Numbered from the stretch's first letter, positions 28,434 through 39,432 are shown. The stretch: 64,000 nucleotides of DNA from Pseudomonadota bacterium (GCA_018242215.1 JAFECG010000027.1:324001-388000), one strand, 5' to 3'. A program made the numbers and translations. The notes: generated from the sequence alone by a model not told the origin.

Positions 28434-28544
28434 TCAAAGTCTTGAAGTCAACTTGTCGCGGAGCGGCTCGGTCATTGACGCCTGTCGCGCGTGCACCTAG
28501 GAAGTGCAAAGACTTTGTCTCTGGAACTGCTGGCTGTACGAGTG

Positions 28545-29009
28545 ATGGTGGACGATATTTCAATTGAAGACGAGTCGAGCGAAGATGCTCCCAAAGGCTC
28601 GCGCCGCGCCAATCCGATGGACGTCCATGTCGGCTCGCGCGTCAGGCTACGCCGCATGCTGCTCGGCATGAGCCAGGAAAAGCTTGGCGAGCACCTGGGG
28701 CTGACATTCCAGCAGGTTCAGAAGTACGAAAAGGGCGTCAACCGCATTGGTGCCAGCCGCCTCTTCGATCTCGCGAGAGTGCTCGGCGTCCCCGTCCAAT
28801 TCTTCTATGACGAAGCGCCGTCTGGCGCTCAAAGCGCCGGGGCCGCGGTGCCGGGCTTCGCCGAACAGCCCGACGAAAGTTATGTCGTCGATTTTCTCGG
28901 CACCCGCGAGGGACTTGAACTCAACAAGGCCTTCGCGCGCATCACCGATCCCAAGGTGCGCCGCTCCATCGTCGATCTCGTCCGCGCTCTTGCGGGAGAC
29001 GAAGGCTGA
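28545..29009 (+). CDS. XRE-family helix-turn-helix regulator (PraR/SinR-like), 154 aa
   Basis: A Cro/C1-type HTH spans ~30-85: DVHVGSRVRLRRMLLGMSQE, then GLTFQQVQKYEKGVNRIGAS. The C-terminal part ends in TDPKVRRSIVDLVRALA. This regulator type precedes metK in many Hyphomicrobiales and includes rhizobial PraR, which controls surface attachment and quorum-sensing genes. The start is uncertain: ATG 28545 is used, while GTG 28491 and ATG 28617 also stand in frame. Confidence 0.85.
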   Translation: MVDDISIEDESSEDAPKGSRRANPMDVHVGSRVRLRRMLLGMSQEKLGEHLGLTFQQVQKYEKGVNRIGASRLFDLARVLGVPVQFFYDEAPSGAQSAGAAVPGFAEQPDESYVVDFLGTREGLELNKAFARITDPKVRRSIVDLVRALAGDEG

Positions 29010-29221
29010 TATCTCAGTTCTGTGACATTGCTGATTGTGGTGCTTTTCGCGGGGAAGGGTCGCTAGGTCGCGGGCCGCTGGACCCGCACGTTCACGCGGT
29101 CGCTTGACCGAATCCACCAAGATTGCGACAAACCGGCGCTTTTCATCGGGCCGGTATTGCCAATATCCGCGTTCAGTCAACGGCGAACACCGATACGAAA
29201 TTTCTCAACACGGGGGCCAAA

Positions 29222-30427
29222 GTGGCGCGCAAGTCCTTCCTTTTCACGAGTGAATCCGTCTCCGAAGGCCACCCCGATAAAGTCTGCGATCGCATATCCG
29301 ACGAGGTCGTCGACGCTTTCTATCGCGAAGGCGCGAAGGAGGGGCTCAATCCGTGGAGCATTCGCGCGGCATGTGAAACGTTGGCGACGACCAATCGTGT
29401 CGTAATCGCGGGTGAATCGCGCGGACCTAAGGATGTCACCGTCGCCGCCATCGAGGACATCACGCGCAAAGCCATCAAGGACATCGGCTACGAGCAGGAA
29501 GGCTTCCACTGGGCCAACTGCAACATCGAGGTTCTGCTGCATTCGCAGTCCGCCGATATTGCAGCGGGCGTCGATGCCAAGCAGCCGACGAACCAGGAAG
29601 AAGGCGCGGGCGATCAGGGCATCATGTTCGGGTATGCCTGCAACGAAACGCCGGAACTGATGCCGGCGCCGATCTACTACGCCCACAAGATTCTGTTCGA
29701 TCTTGCCAGCGCCCGCAAAGCTAAGATTGGCGAAGCCGCAAAGCTCGGTCCGGACGCCAAGAGCCAGGTCACTGTCCGCTATGAAAATGGCAAGCCGGTT
29801 GGCGTCACGCAGATCGTCGTTTCCCACCAGCACATCGTCGAGGATTTGAGCTCTCGGCAGGTGCGCGAGATTATCGAACCCTACGTCCGCAAGGCGCTCC
29901 CCGAAGGCTGGATCGGCAAGGACTGCGTCTGGCACATCAACCCGACGGGTAAGTTTTTCATCGGTGGCCCGGACGGGGACACCGGCCTTACGGGCCGCAA
30001 GATCATCGTCGACACGTACGGCGGCGCGGCCCCGCACGGCGGCGGCGCATTCTCCGGCAAGGATCCGACCAAGGTCGACCGTTCGGCGGCCTACGCGGCG
30101 CGCTATCTCGCCAAAAATGTTGTAGCGTCCGGCATTGCCGACCGCTGCACGATCCAGCTCTCCTATGCCATTGGTGTTGCGAAGCCCCTGTCGATCTATG
30201 TCGATACCTACGGCACCGGCAAGGTTGACGAAGCGGTGATCGAGAAAGCCCTCGGCGAGGTCATGGACCTCACGCCGCGCGGCATCCGCAGCCACCTCGA
30301 CCTCAACAAACCGATCTACGCGCGCACGGCGGCCTATGGCCATTTCGGCCGCCCGGCCGACAAGGACGGCGGCTTCTCCTGGGAGCGCACCGATCTTGCG
30401 GAAAAGATCGCCAAAGCCGTTTCCTGA
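29222..30427 (+). CDS. metK: S-adenosylmethionine synthetase, 401 aa
   Basis: The three-domain MetK fold is complete: [19 protein letters not shown] at the N-terminus, [12 protein letters not shown] (~127), and [19 protein letters not shown] (~270). It makes S-adenosylmethionine from methionine and ATP. GTG 29222, with GGGGG a few bases upstream, gives the family N-terminus MARKSFLF; the frame is open further upstream but the added residues are not conserved. SAM is used by MiaB and TrmB encoded close by. The 212-base leader shows an ACCGGC/GCCGGT inverted repeat but no riboswitch I can identify. Confidence 0.95.
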   Translation: MARKSFLFTSESVSEGHPDKVCDRISDEVVDAFYREGAKEGLNPWSIRAACETLATTNRVVIAGESRGPKDVTVAAIEDITRKAIKDIGYEQEGFHWANCNIEVLLHSQSADIAAGVDAKQPTNQEEGAGDQGIMFGYACNETPELMPAPIYYAHKILFDLASARKAKIGEAAKLGPDAKSQVTVRYENGKPVGVTQIVVSHQHIVEDLSSRQVREIIEPYVRKALPEGWIGKDCVWHINPTGKFFIGGPDGDTGLTGRKIIVDTYGGAAPHGGGAFSGKDPTKVDRSAAYAARYLAKNVVASGIADRCTIQLSYAIGVAKPLSIYVDTYGTGKVDEAVIEKALGEVMDLTPRGIRSHLDLNKPIYARTAAYGHFGRPADKDGGFSWERTDLAEKIAKAVS

Positions 30428-30455
30428 CGGCGTTCCGAGAACAACGGTTTATAAG

Positions 30456-30482
30456 GCGGCTGCGAAAGCAGCCGCTTTTTAT
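30456..30482 (+). terminator. Rho-independent terminator after metK
   Basis: GCGGCTGC (30456-30463), GAAA tetraloop, GCAGCCGC (30468-30475), then TTTTTATT. A textbook stem and T tract 28 bases after the stop. Confidence 0.92.
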
Positions 30483-30569
30483 TGATTTCTTCTGCTTTGA
30501 AACGCTGTTGCTTTACTCACTCCATGGCCCGCTCGCGCACGGCCATGACGGTATCGGTATTTGTTTGGA

Positions 30570-31241
30570 ATGACCGACGACAAACGCGAAGACCACGACT
30601 TGCGATCCTATGGACGCCGCCGCGGCCGCAAACCAAGCGCACGGCAGACGACTTTGCTTCGCCAGGATCTGCCACGTCTTGCCTTCGATCCCACAAACAC
30701 GCCCGAAGGTCTCGCACAAACCTGGCTCGAAATCGGCTTTGGCGGCGGCGAGCATCTGCTCTGGCAAGCCCGACGAAACCCCCGCGTCGCGCTTATCGGA
30801 TGCGAACCTTTCGAGGACGGCGTCATCAAGGTCTTGAGCGCAATTGTCGACGAAGACTTGAAGAATATTCGTCTTCACATGGGCGATGCGCGCGAAATCC
30901 TGCGTCGGATTCGGCCGAACAGCATAGACCGTGCTTTCATTCTGTTTCCCGACCCCTGGCCAAAACGGAAACACAGAAAGCGTCGTCTGGTTAACTCTTC
31001 CTTGCTGAAGCTCTTAGCCGACGCCATGCGGCCCGGCGCCGAGCTTCGCATCGGCACCGACATCGGCGATTATGCGCGCACCATGCTTGAGGCTTTTTCC
31101 GTAGTGCCGCGCTTCGTCTGGCAGGCGGCAGGTCCCGAAGACTGGCGCACCCGCCCATCCGATTGGCCGGAAACGCGCTACGAAACCAAGGCCATCCGCG
31201 AAGGCAGGAAACGCTATTATTTGCGCTTTCTTCGCGTTTGA
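30570..31241 (+). CDS. trmB: tRNA (guanine-N7)-methyltransferase TrmB, 223 aa
   Basis: It has the SAM-binding LEIGFGGGEHLLWQA (~53-67) and the TrmB signature FILFPDPWPKRKHRKRRLVN (~115-134). It methylates G46 in the tRNA variable loop. N-terminal LRSYGRRRGRK is typical. ATG 30570 is chosen over TTG 30561. It opens the rimP-nusA-infB block. Confidence 0.94.
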   Translation: MTDDKREDHDLRSYGRRRGRKPSARQTTLLRQDLPRLAFDPTNTPEGLAQTWLEIGFGGGEHLLWQARRNPRVALIGCEPFEDGVIKVLSAIVDEDLKNIRLHMGDAREILRRIRPNSIDRAFILFPDPWPKRKHRKRRLVNSSLLKLLADAMRPGAELRIGTDIGDYARTMLEAFSVVPRFVWQAAGPEDWRTRPSDWPETRYETKAIREGRKRYYLRFLRV

Positions 31242-31343
31242 TCGGCTCCAAGCCTTGCGCAAAAGGCAAAACTCGCCTATTTAGCAGCTATTCCGATAAC
31301 ACATGGACTACTGAAAGAGTGGACCGCAAGGCCCCGCTCCGAA

Positions 31344-32006
31344 ATGACTTTAGGCTCAGGACCGCCATTGCAAGACACGATCGCCAACGATGTGGGATCA
31401 CTCCCGGCCGAGAGCGCCGACACGACGCGCTTTCTGCGCGAGACGGGGCTTGCGGCGGAAGTTGCTGCCATTGTCGAGCCTGTTCTTGGCGATCTCGGCT
31501 TTCGCCTTGTGCGAGTGAAAATTCAGGGTGACGGCCGCGATCGCATCGTCCAGCTGATGGCCGAACGCCCCGATGGCTCCATCACCGTCGACGACTGCGA
31601 GGCGATCTCGAAAGGTGTTTCGCCCGTCCTTGACGTTGCCGATCCGATTTCCGGCGCTTACCGGCTCGAAGTCTCATCCCCTGGCATCGACCGTCCGCTC
31701 GTTCGCCCGAGCGATTTCGAGGATTGGTCCGGGCATGAAGCAAAGATCGAGCTGAAAGAGCCGATCGATGGTCGTAAAAGGTTCAAAGGCGTGCTTGAAG
31801 GTTTCGAGGATGGAGAGGTCCGTATCGAGACCGATACCGGCGAGCATGGCATTCAGCATCTCGGGCTTCCCGTCCATTTGATTTCGGACGCCAAGCTCGT
31901 GCTGACGGACGAACTCATTCGCGAAGCGCTTCGACGCGCCAAAGAGCGCCATTCAACCCGGCCCGGCGACGGCGCCGAACTCGACGAAGACGATCTGGAG
32001 GATTGA
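31344..32006 (+). CDS. rimP: Ribosome maturation factor RimP, 220 aa
   Basis: It has the RimP pattern: [25 protein letters not shown]-like [29 protein letters not shown]. It aids 30S assembly. The protein is longer than the ~150-aa E. coli form through a ~25-residue N-terminal and an acidic C-terminal extension ([12 protein letters not shown]), as usual in alphaproteobacteria. It is 4 bases upstream of nusA, forming the conserved rimP-nusA-ylxR-infB operon. Confidence 0.93.
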   Translation: MTLGSGPPLQDTIANDVGSLPAESADTTRFLRETGLAAEVAAIVEPVLGDLGFRLVRVKIQGDGRDRIVQLMAERPDGSITVDDCEAISKGVSPVLDVADPISGAYRLEVSSPGIDRPLVRPSDFEDWSGHEAKIELKEPIDGRKRFKGVLEGFEDGEVRIETDTGEHGIQHLGLPVHLISDAKLVLTDELIREALRRAKERHSTRPGDGAELDEDDLED

Positions 32007-32010
32007 CCCA

Positions 32011-33645
32011 ATGGCCATGGCAGGCATCAGTGCCAACCGGCTTGAGCTTTTGCAAATCGCGGACGCCGTTGCGCGTGAAAAGACGATCGACAAGAAGATC
32101 GTCATCGAAGCGATGGAAGACGCCATCCAGAAGGCCGCAAAATCCCGCTATGGCGCGGAAAACGACATCCGCTGCGAAATCGATCCTAAGACGGGCGAAG
32201 CGAAGCTGACGCGTGTCCTCGCCGTCGTTGACGAAGTCGAGAACGACGCAACGCAGATCACCGTCGAGGACGCCAAGAAGCGCAACCCGGATGCGAAGGC
32301 GGGCGACATGATCGCCGAGACGCTGCCTCCGTTGGAATTCGGTCGCGTCGCCGCACAGAACGCCAAGCAGGTCATCGTGCAGAAGGTGCGCGAAGCCGAG
32401 CGCGACCGCCAGTTCTCCGAATATAAGGACCGTGTCGGCGACGTCATCAATGGTACCGTGAAGCGCGTCGAATACGGCAACGTCATCGTCGATCTCGGCC
32501 GCGCGGAAGGCATCATCCGCCGCGATGAGATGATCCCCCGCGAGAATGTCCGCCTGGGCGACCGGATCCGCGCCTATATCTACGACGTCCGCCGCGAACA
32601 GCGCGGGCCGCAGATTTTCCTGACGCGCGCCCGGCCCGAGTTCATGTCGATGCTGTTCCGCGCCGAAGTTCCCGAAATCTACGACGGCATCGTCGAGATC
32701 AAGTCGGTCGCGCGCGATCCCGGCAGCCGCGCCAAGATCGCCGTCATCTCGAAGGATTCCTCGATCGACCCGGTCGGCGCCTGCGTCGGTATGCGCGGCG
32801 CCCGTGTGCAGGCCGTCGTGAATGAGCTTCAGGGCGAAAAGGTCGACATCATCCAATGGAACCCGGATGCCGCGAGCTTCATCGTCAATGCGCTGGCACC
32901 GGCTGAAGTCACCAAAGTCGTCCTCGACGAAGATTCAAACCGCATCGAAGTCGTCGTTCCCGAAGCACAGCTTTCGCTCGCCATCGGTCGCCGCGGCCAG
33001 AACGTACGTCTTGCCTCACAATTGACCGGCTGGGACATCGACATCTTGACCGAGCAGGAAGAGAGCGAGCGGCGCCAGAAGGAATTCGCCGAGCGGACAC
33101 AACTGCTGATGGATTCGCTCGACGTCGATGAGGTCATCGCTCAGCTTCTCGTCACCGAAGGCTTCGCGACGATTGAGGAAGTCGCCTACGTCGACCTCTC
33201 CGAAATCGCACATATCGAAGGCTTCGACGAAAATACGGCAGAACAGATTCAGAGCCGCGCTCGCGAGTATCTCGAGCAGCAGGAAGCAGAACGCGACGCC
33301 AAGCGCCGCGAGCTTGGCGTCGCCGATGAGCTGGCCGAAATTCCCGGCATCACCACCGCAATGATGGTCGCCCTCGGAGAGAACGGTGTCAAAACCGTCG
33401 AAGATTTCGCCGACTGCGCAACCGACGAGCTCATCGGCTGGACCGAGCGCAAGAAGGAAAAAGACACCGAGGCGGTCAAGCACAAGGGCTATCTTGACGG
33501 CTTCGAGCTGTCGCGCACGGATGTCGAGAACATGATCATGGCGGCGCGCGTCCACGCGGGCTGGATCAAGGCCGAAGATATCGAGAAGCCTGCAGAGGGC
33601 GAACCTGAAGCGACCGATGCCGATGGCGTCGGCGCCGAAGGCTGA
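32011..33645 (+). CDS. nusA: Transcription termination/antitermination factor NusA, 544 aa
   Basis: N-terminal RNA-polymerase-binding domain, an S1 domain (~135-200), two KH domains ([20 protein letters not shown] and [19 protein letters not shown]) and a C-terminal helix-hairpin-helix repeat region, with an acidic tail. It modulates pausing, termination and antitermination. GGAGG at 31997-32001 sets ATG 32011. Confidence 0.96.
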   Translation: MAMAGISANRLELLQIADAVAREKTIDKKIVIEAMEDAIQKAAKSRYGAENDIRCEIDPKTGEAKLTRVLAVVDEVENDATQITVEDAKKRNPDAKAGDMIAETLPPLEFGRVAAQNAKQVIVQKVREAERDRQFSEYKDRVGDVINGTVKRVEYGNVIVDLGRAEGIIRRDEMIPRENVRLGDRIRAYIYDVRREQRGPQIFLTRARPEFMSMLFRAEVPEIYDGIVEIKSVARDPGSRAKIAVISKDSSIDPVGACVGMRGARVQAVVNELQGEKVDIIQWNPDAASFIVNALAPAEVTKVVLDEDSNRIEVVVPEAQLSLAIGRRGQNVRLASQLTGWDIDILTEQEESERRQKEFAERTQLLMDSLDVDEVIAQLLVTEGFATIEEVAYVDLSEIAHIEGFDENTAEQIQSRAREYLEQQEAERDAKRRELGVADELAEIPGITTAMMVALGENGVKTVEDFADCATDELIGWTERKKEKDTEAVKHKGYLDGFELSRTDVENMIMAARVHAGWIKAEDIEKPAEGEPEATDADGVGAEG

Positions 33646-33677
33646 CGGAATGTCTGGAAGGGCAACAAACGAGCGTG

Positions 33678-34370
33678 ATGGCAAAGCGGCAACATCGACT
33701 GACGCGGGACGGGGCGGATTCAACCTCCGCCGCCGGCCCGGAGCGGTTGTGCGCCGTCACGCGCGAAAGCCGTGATCCACAGGAACTGATCCGTTTCGTC
33801 CTGTCGCCGGATGGCGTCGTCGTCCCCGATCTCGACCGGCGCCTGCCAGGCCGCGGCGTATGGATTGGGTGCGACAAACGTCTCGTGGAAAAAGCCATCG
33901 CGACGCAGGCCTTCTCAAAAAGTCTTAAAGTTAAGGCAGAAGCGCCTCGAGACCTTGCAGATCGGCTGGACGATCTTATCCTTAAGCGCGTGACCGGAGC
34001 CCTGTCGCTGGCCAATAAGGCTGGGCTGGCCGTCGCTGGTTTCGAGAAGGTTTTTTCAGCCCTTGAGAAGGGTCCGGTGCGGGCCATCCTGCATGGCGCT
34101 GATGCTGCAGCCGATGGCCGCTCCAAAATTGATCGAAAATACAAGGCAATTCAAGCCAGTCTGGGCCGGTCAGCCGCGATCGTCAACGTTCTGACGATAG
34201 CACAAATGAGCTTGGCCATCGGGCGCGGAAGTGTGGTACATGCTGCGCTCACACCCGGAGGACTGTCGGATCGGTTTCTGGAGGAAGCGGAGCGGCTTGC
34301 CCGCTATCGGCACTCCACGATTGAAGCCGCCCCTGGGGCGGCAGATGAATTTTCTGAATTTTCTAGCTGA
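33678..34370 (+). CDS. ylxR: YlxR (DUF448) RNA-binding domain fused to an L7Ae-like domain, 230 aa
   Basis: Residues ~20-100 are YlxR (CAVTRESRDPQELIRFVLSP, LPGRGVWIGC). Residues ~110-215 look like an L7Ae/L30e RNA-binding fold (GALSLANKAGLAVAGFEKV, ... AQMSLAIGRGSVVHAAL). The two are separate genes (ylxR, ylxQ) in Firmicutes and fused in alphaproteobacteria. A role in translation or RNase P is likely but unproven here. ATG 33678 follows a GTG in phase. Confidence 0.9.
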   Translation: MAKRQHRLTRDGADSTSAAGPERLCAVTRESRDPQELIRFVLSPDGVVVPDLDRRLPGRGVWIGCDKRLVEKAIATQAFSKSLKVKAEAPRDLADRLDDLILKRVTGALSLANKAGLAVAGFEKVFSALEKGPVRAILHGADAAADGRSKIDRKYKAIQASLGRSAAIVNVLTIAQMSLAIGRGSVVHAALTPGGLSDRFLEEAERLARYRHSTIEAAPGAADEFSEFSS

Positions 34371-34388
34371 AGGCTGAACGGATAACGC

Positions 34389-37184
34389 ATGACGGATTCG
34401 AACGACCAGACCGATAAGACCATCCGGGTCGGAGCGCGAAAGCCACTGTCGCTGCAGCGAACGGTCGAGTCTGGCCATGTGCGGCAGAACTTCAGTCACG
34501 GGCGCTCCAAGTCCGTCGTGGTCGAGAAGAAGAAGACCCGCCGGCTTGGTGGCGAGGCGGAGCCGACACATGCTCCGCCGCCCGTAACGGTGGAAAAAGC
34601 GCCGCAACCGACGCGCGTCGCGCCTCCCATCCCTGCTCGTCAGCCGCAACAACCACAGCCCTCGGCTGACCGGGCGGCAGGCCGGACATTGTCGAATGAA
34701 GAACGTGCGGCGCGCGAGCGTGCGCTCGCCGCTGCGCGCGCCGAAGACTTGAGCCGCCCTCCTGAAACGGAACCGGTGCGCTTCGAACCTGTCCCGCGTC
34801 CACCTGAGCCTGAACCTAAGGCGCAGCCGCACGCGGAAGAGCAGCGTCCGCGGCTGGCTCCCACTGAGCCGGCAGCCGCAAGCGCCGCTCCGGCATCAGC
34901 TCCCGCGGCGGCAGCACCCGCTCCGCAACCGACCACGACCGCGCAGCCAGCCGCACGCAATCACGCGGCACCGCGCGAAGCGCGTCGCGAAGGAGGCCCC
35001 GCCCCCTCATCGCGCGGCGACGGCAACCGTTCTCAGTTTCAAAGAGGTCCTCGCCCGGCAGGCAACACCGCCTTCATGCCGCGCGAAGCCGGACGTCCCC
35101 GCGAGATCGAGCTGCCGATTCCGGCACGCCGCGGTGCGGGCGCTGGCCCCGCCGATGCTTCAACAATCGAAAAGCCGAGCCGTCCCGCCCGCCCGGCCGT
35201 CGCCCGCGAGCAGGTTGAAGAGGATGATGCACGCAAACGCGGCCCCGGCGGCGTCAAGGTTCCGCGCCCCGCCGTCAAGACCAACGACGATGGCCGTCAG
35301 CGCCAGAAGCTCACGATCACGAACTTCGACCGAGAAGCTCAGGTCCGCTCGCTCGCCTCTCTGAAACGTAAGCGCGAGAAGGAAAAGCTGAAGGCCATGG
35401 GCATTCAGCAGCCGCGCGAGAAGATCGCCCGCGAAGTCACCATTCCGGAAGCCATCACGATTCAGGAACTCTCGAATCGTATGGCTGAGCGTGCCGTCGA
35501 CCTCATCAAGTACCTGATGCAGCAAGGCGCCATGCATAAGATTACCGATGTCCTCGACGCGGACACGGCCGAGCTTATCGTTCAGGAATTCGGCCACACG
35601 CCGAAGCGTGTGTCGGAAGCCGACGTCGAAATCGGTTTTGTTGGCGACAAAGACGCCGACGATTCGTCCTTGGAATCGCGCGCGCCCGTCGTGACCATCA
35701 TGGGTCACGTCGACCACGGCAAGACGTCGCTGCTCGACGCCATTCGTTCGGCCAACGTCGTCTCCGGCGAGGCCGGCGGTATTACGCAGCACATCGGCGC
35801 CTATCAGGTGACGGCGCCCGATGGCAGCAAGATCACCTTTATCGATACGCCGGGCCATGAAGCCTTCACGGCCATGCGCGCCCGCGGTGCCAAGGTGACG
35901 GACATCGTCATTCTGGTCGTTGCGGCCGATGATGGCGTCATGCCGCAAACCGTCGAAGCCATCAATCATGCCAAGGCGGCAGGAGTGCCGATCATTGTTG
36001 CGATCAATAAGATCGACAAGCCGCAGGCCGACCCGAACCGCGTTCGCACCGAGCTTCTCTCGCATGAGATCGTGGTCGAGAGCATGGGTGGCGAGACGCT
36101 GGAAGTGCCTGTTTCGGCATTGAAGCACACCAATCTCGATAAGCTCCTCGAAGCGATCCACCTGCAGGCCGAGCTCCTCGATCTCAAGGCGAACCCGAAC
36201 CGGACGGCCGAGGGCGTCGTCATCGAGGCGAAGCTCGAACGCGGCCGGGGCCCGGTCGGCACCGTGCTCGTGCAGCGTGGCACGCTCCATGTCGGCGACA
36301 TCATTGTGGCGGGCACAGCCTGGGGCCGCGTCCGCGCGCTCCTCGACGATCGCGGCGCGAACATCCCATCGGCGGGTCCCTCGGTTCCGGCCGAAGTGCT
36401 GGGCTTCGACTCCGCGCCCGAAGCGGGTGATCAGTTCGCCGTCGTCGAGAACGAGGCCCGCGCTCGCGAACTCACCGATTATCGCATGAGGAAGCGTCGC
36501 GAGACGCTCGGCTCGGCCGGCACGAAGAGCACGCTCGAGCAGATGATGCAGCAGCTGAAAGACGCTGGCCGCAAGGAATTCCCGCTCGTCGTCAAGGGTG
36601 ATGTCCAAGGCTCTGTCGAAGCCATCGCCGGTGCCCTGAAGAAAGTCGGCAATGACGAGGTTGAGGCCCGTCTCGTCCATTCGGGCGTCGGCGGCATCAC
36701 CGAATCCGACATCGCTCTCGCCGCCGCGGCCAAGGCGGTCGTCATCGGCTTCAACGTCCGTGCCAATGCACAGGCGAAACAGGCCGCCGACGCGCAGGGC
36801 GTCGAGATCCGATACTACAACATCATCTACGATCTCGTGGATGAAGTGAAAGCGGCGATGTCCGGCCTTCTGGCGCCGACGAAGCGCGAAATCTTCCTTG
36901 GCTACGCCACGATCAAGCAGGTCTTCAATATCTCGAAGGCCGGCAAGGTTGCGGGCTGCGTCGTCACCGAAGGCAAGGTCGAACGCGGCGCCAAGGTCCG
37001 CCTGCTGCGCGACAACGTCGTCATCCACGAAGGTACGCTTGCGATCCTCAAGCGCTTCAAGGACGACGTCAAAGAGGTTGTCGCCGGTCAGGAATGCGGC
37101 ATGTCCTTCGCCAACTACCAGGACATCCGCGAGAACGACCAGATCGAGTGCTTCCAGGTCGAGACGATCGCGAGAAGCCTGTAA
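34389..37184 (+). CDS. infB: Translation initiation factor IF-2, 931 aa
   Basis: The N-terminal third (~50-300) is a low-complexity region rich in Pro, Ala, Arg and Glu. It is followed by the IF2 N domain (~350-400), the GTPase with [12 protein letters not shown] (~438), [11 protein letters not shown] and NKID, and domains II-IV at the C-terminus. IF-2 delivers initiator tRNA to the 30S subunit. It starts 18 bases after ylxR. Confidence 0.97.
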   Translation: MTDSNDQTDKTIRVGARKPLSLQRTVESGHVRQNFSHGRSKSVVVEKKKTRRLGGEAEPTHAPPPVTVEKAPQPTRVAPPIPARQPQQPQPSADRAAGRTLSNEERAARERALAAARAEDLSRPPETEPVRFEPVPRPPEPEPKAQPHAEEQRPRLAPTEPAAASAAPASAPAAAAPAPQPTTTAQPAARNHAAPREARREGGPAPSSRGDGNRSQFQRGPRPAGNTAFMPREAGRPREIELPIPARRGAGAGPADASTIEKPSRPARPAVAREQVEEDDARKRGPGGVKVPRPAVKTNDDGRQRQKLTITNFDREAQVRSLASLKRKREKEKLKAMGIQQPREKIAREVTIPEAITIQELSNRMAERAVDLIKYLMQQGAMHKITDVLDADTAELIVQEFGHTPKRVSEADVEIGFVGDKDADDSSLESRAPVVTIMGHVDHGKTSLLDAIRSANVVSGEAGGITQHIGAYQVTAPDGSKITFIDTPGHEAFTAMRARGAKVTDIVILVVAADDGVMPQTVEAINHAKAAGVPIIVAINKIDKPQADPNRVRTELLSHEIVVESMGGETLEVPVSALKHTNLDKLLEAIHLQAELLDLKANPNRTAEGVVIEAKLERGRGPVGTVLVQRGTLHVGDIIVAGTAWGRVRALLDDRGANIPSAGPSVPAEVLGFDSAPEAGDQFAVVENEARARELTDYRMRKRRETLGSAGTKSTLEQMMQQLKDAGRKEFPLVVKGDVQGSVEAIAGALKKVGNDEVEARLVHSGVGGITESDIALAAAAKAVVIGFNVRANAQAKQAADAQGVEIRYYNIIYDLVDEVKAAMSGLLAPTKREIFLGYATIKQVFNISKAGKVAGCVVTEGKVERGAKVRLLRDNVVIHEGTLAILKRFKDDVKEVVAGQECGMSFANYQDIRENDQIECFQVETIARSL

Positions 37185-37191
37185 AAGAGCA

Positions 37192-37217
37192 CGTCCGCGC
37201 CATCACCAGCGCGGACG
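37192..37217 (+). terminator. Hairpin after infB, possible terminator
   Basis: CGTCCGCGC (37192-37200) and GCGCGGACG (37209-37217) form a 9-bp stem with an 8-base loop, 8 bases after the infB stop. The following sequence is only partly T-rich, so it may be a weak terminator, a processing site or 3' stabiliser. Confidence 0.5.
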
Positions 37218-37269
37218 CAATCCTTCTTAAAAGAGGCTGCGCGCGGTCCAATCCCGCAGCGGTCGGGAC

Positions 37270-37821
37270 ATGACGGACGAAAATCTCACTTTGCCGCTCA
37301 GGCTCTCCTATCATTTGACACGCGCCGACATCGCCGCTTACGAGCGGCTGCCGCGCGAGTTCACGCGCGCTGGCACACTGGCATTTTTCGGCGCCTTTTT
37401 CGTCTGCGGCATGGCTGTTGCCGCGTTCGAAGATCAAATCGGCACCCTCGTCCCGCCGTCGTTAGCCGATTATCGCCACATCGTTTTATCGGTTGCAGCC
37501 GCGCTCCTCGCGTACGTGATTTGTACACTCGCCCTGACGCTTCGCACCAACTGGCGCATCGCGAAAGCCCGCATTCCCTCGAACGAAATTGAAATCGAAG
37601 CTTCTCCATCCGCTTTGCAAGTCCGCGGGGGCAGCGCACCTCGAAGTCTTGCGTGGGGCAGCATCGCGCGTGTGATCAGTGCTCCAGCCCACGTCTTCCT
37701 GTGCTTAACACCGAGAAATGCGCTCATCGTGCCTCTCAGGGCATTCCGGTCGGCGGCGCACATGCATGCCTTCGCCGATTTGTCGGAGGCATTGTCGCAC
37801 CGTGCCGACGATGACGAGTGA
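37270..37821 (+). CDS. YcxB-like membrane protein, 183 aa
   Basis: Two hydrophobic helices (~34-54 and ~68-90) precede a cytoplasmic C-terminal domain of ~80 residues with VRGGSAPRSLAWGSIARVIS and LCLTPRNALIVPLRAF, the pattern of the YcxB-like family (PF14317-type). The function of this family is unknown. It is lodged between infB and rbfA, which are normally adjacent or separated by unrelated small genes, and starts 15 bases upstream of rbfA, so it is likely co-transcribed with the translation operon. Confidence 0.78.
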   Translation: MTDENLTLPLRLSYHLTRADIAAYERLPREFTRAGTLAFFGAFFVCGMAVAAFEDQIGTLVPPSLADYRHIVLSVAAALLAYVICTLALTLRTNWRIAKARIPSNEIEIEASPSALQVRGGSAPRSLAWGSIARVISAPAHVFLCLTPRNALIVPLRAFRSAAHMHAFADLSEALSHRADDDE

Positions 37822-37836
37822 ACGAGGATTCTGACC

Positions 37837-38238
37837 GTGCCATCCAAATCCAAACCAATGCCCTCCAAAGGCCCATCTCAGCGCATGTTGCGCGTCGGCG
37901 AACTCATCCGGCATAAGCTTTCGGAAATGCTTGCCCGCGGCGATGTGCACGACGACGTGCTCGCGTCCCATGTCATCACGATTCCCGAAGTGCGCCTCTC
38001 GCCCGACTTGAAACTCGCAACCGTCTACGTCATGCCGCTCGGCGGTAACGACGTGAAACCGGTGATCGAAGCGCTGGCCCGGAACAAGAAATACATTCGC
38101 GCCGAAATCGCGCACACGTTGAATTTGCGCTACGCACCCGACCTTCGCTTTCGTGAAGACGAAACTTTCGAAGAGGCGACGCGTATCGACCGGCTTCTCG
38201 ACAGCGACAGAGTTCGCCAGGACACGCAAAAAAAATAG
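37837..38238 (+). CDS. rbfA: Ribosome-binding factor A RbfA, 133 aa
   Basis: A KH-like fold with [39 protein letters not shown] and the C-terminal [19 protein letters not shown], all standard for RbfA, a cold-shock 30S maturation factor. GTG 37837 with AGGA nine bases upstream is the likely start; ATG 37858 is an alternative. Confidence 0.94.
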   Translation: MPSKSKPMPSKGPSQRMLRVGELIRHKLSEMLARGDVHDDVLASHVITIPEVRLSPDLKLATVYVMPLGGNDVKPVIEALARNKKYIRAEIAHTLNLRYAPDLRFREDETFEEATRIDRLLDSDRVRQDTQKK

Positions 38239-38323
38239 AAGCTGGCTAGCACTGGTACACCACAAGGCCGCGCCGGCGGCCGGCTCCGCACAGGGAGTCG
38301 CCGGCGCCAAGCAAGGACTCCAC

Positions 38324-39244
38324 ATGGCACGACGCAAAAAAGGCAATGCCGTTCACGGCTGGCTTGTCCTCGACAAGCCGATCAACATGACATCGACGCA
38401 AGCCGTCGGCGCTGTCAGGAGGGCATTCAACGCCCAAAAGGCTGGACACTCCGGCACGCTTGACCCGCTCGCAACGGGCATCCTTCCGATCGCGCTCGGC
38501 GAAGCGACGAAAACCGTGTCGTTCGCTGTCGACGGCGAGAAAGCCTATCGCTTCACAGTCCGTTGGGGCGCTGAAACGGAAACGGACGATACTGAAGGCG
38601 CTGTCATCAAAACGAGCGACAAACGCCCGACGCCGGTTGAGATCGAAGCGCTGCTGCCGCGCTTCCTCGGCGAGATCATGCAGGTCCCGCCCGCCTACTC
38701 GGCGATCAAGATCGACGGCGCCCGGGCCTACGATCTCGCCCGCGACGGCGAAACCGTCGTGCTCGAACCGCGTCCCGTCGTGATCGAGAGCTTGTCACTC
38801 GTCGACATGCCGGACGACGCGACGAGCGTCTTCGAAGCCCGTTGCGGAAAAGGCACGTATGTCCGCGCCATTGCGCGCGACATGGGCCGCCTCATGGGGT
38901 GCTTCGGCCACGTCATCGCGCTGCGCCGGACCGAGGTCGGGCCGTTTGACGAAGCTCGCGCGATCACGATGGAAGCGCTGCTGGCGGCCGCGCAATCCGA
39001 AGATCCGTCCGAAATCATGAAGCTTCTGCTTCCCGTCGAGTCAGCCCTCGCCGACCTGCCCGAGCTTCTCGTGTCGCAGAGCGACGCCGCCACCCTCGCG
39101 CGGGGACAAACGGTCCTGATCCGCGGTCGCGACGCGCCGGTCCTGACGGGCCCCGCCTACGCGACATCGAAAGGCCGCCTGATTGCGCTCGGCGAACTCG
39201 CCAAGGGCGCGCTGCACCCCACCCGCGTCTTCAATCTGGGATGA
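38324..39244 (+). CDS. truB: tRNA pseudouridine-55 synthase TruB, 306 aa
   Basis: It has the catalytic Asp in HSGTLDPLATGILPIALGEA (~41-60), plus KAYRFTVRWG, PAYSAIKIDG and GTYVRAIARDMG. It makes pseudouridine 55 in the tRNA T loop. AAGGA lies six bases before ATG 38324. It is part of the rbfA-truB-rpsO-pnp order. Confidence 0.95.
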   Translation: MARRKKGNAVHGWLVLDKPINMTSTQAVGAVRRAFNAQKAGHSGTLDPLATGILPIALGEATKTVSFAVDGEKAYRFTVRWGAETETDDTEGAVIKTSDKRPTPVEIEALLPRFLGEIMQVPPAYSAIKIDGARAYDLARDGETVVLEPRPVVIESLSLVDMPDDATSVFEARCGKGTYVRAIARDMGRLMGCFGHVIALRRTEVGPFDEARAITMEALLAAAQSEDPSEIMKLLLPVESALADLPELLVSQSDAATLARGQTVLIRGRDAPVLTGPAYATSKGRLIALGELAKGALHPTRVFNLG

Positions 39245-39329
39245 AATCCTCAAGGCATTGAAGAATATGACGGAAATTGACGCGAAATCCAATTCGCCTT
39301 TGGCCGGAGTTCGTGTATAAGTAGCGCAC

Positions 39330-39360
39330 CCGCGCGGGGCCCGTTCCCGCGCGGCTTTCA
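39330..39360 (+). terminator. Hairpin upstream of rpsO (terminator or attenuator)
   Basis: CCGCGCGGG (39330-39338) pairs with CCCGCGCGG (39346-39354) across a 7-base loop and is followed by CTTTCATTT. It lies 85 bases after truB and 73 before rpsO, so it could end truB transcription or sit in an rpsO leader that begins at the TATAAG-like box at 39316-39321. Confidence 0.55.
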
Positions 39361-39432
39361 TTTGCGACCCCGCTGGACGACATCCCGGCCGTGGCCGCTC
39401 ATCTCAAACTCCAAATTCGAAAGGAGCATCCG

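Noticed and set aside
29010-29221. A SAM riboswitch in the metK leader
   Set aside because: The leader has some inverted repeats, but I cannot match the SAM-II or SAM/SAH consensus by eye; a covariance-model search would be needed.
29177-30343. A 388-codon minus-strand frame opposite metK
   Set aside because: Shadow frame, no family features, overlaps metK entirely.
35160-37028. A 622-codon minus-strand open frame opposite infB
   Set aside because: Same codon-bias effect: no recognisable domain, fully inside infB, no sensible start context.
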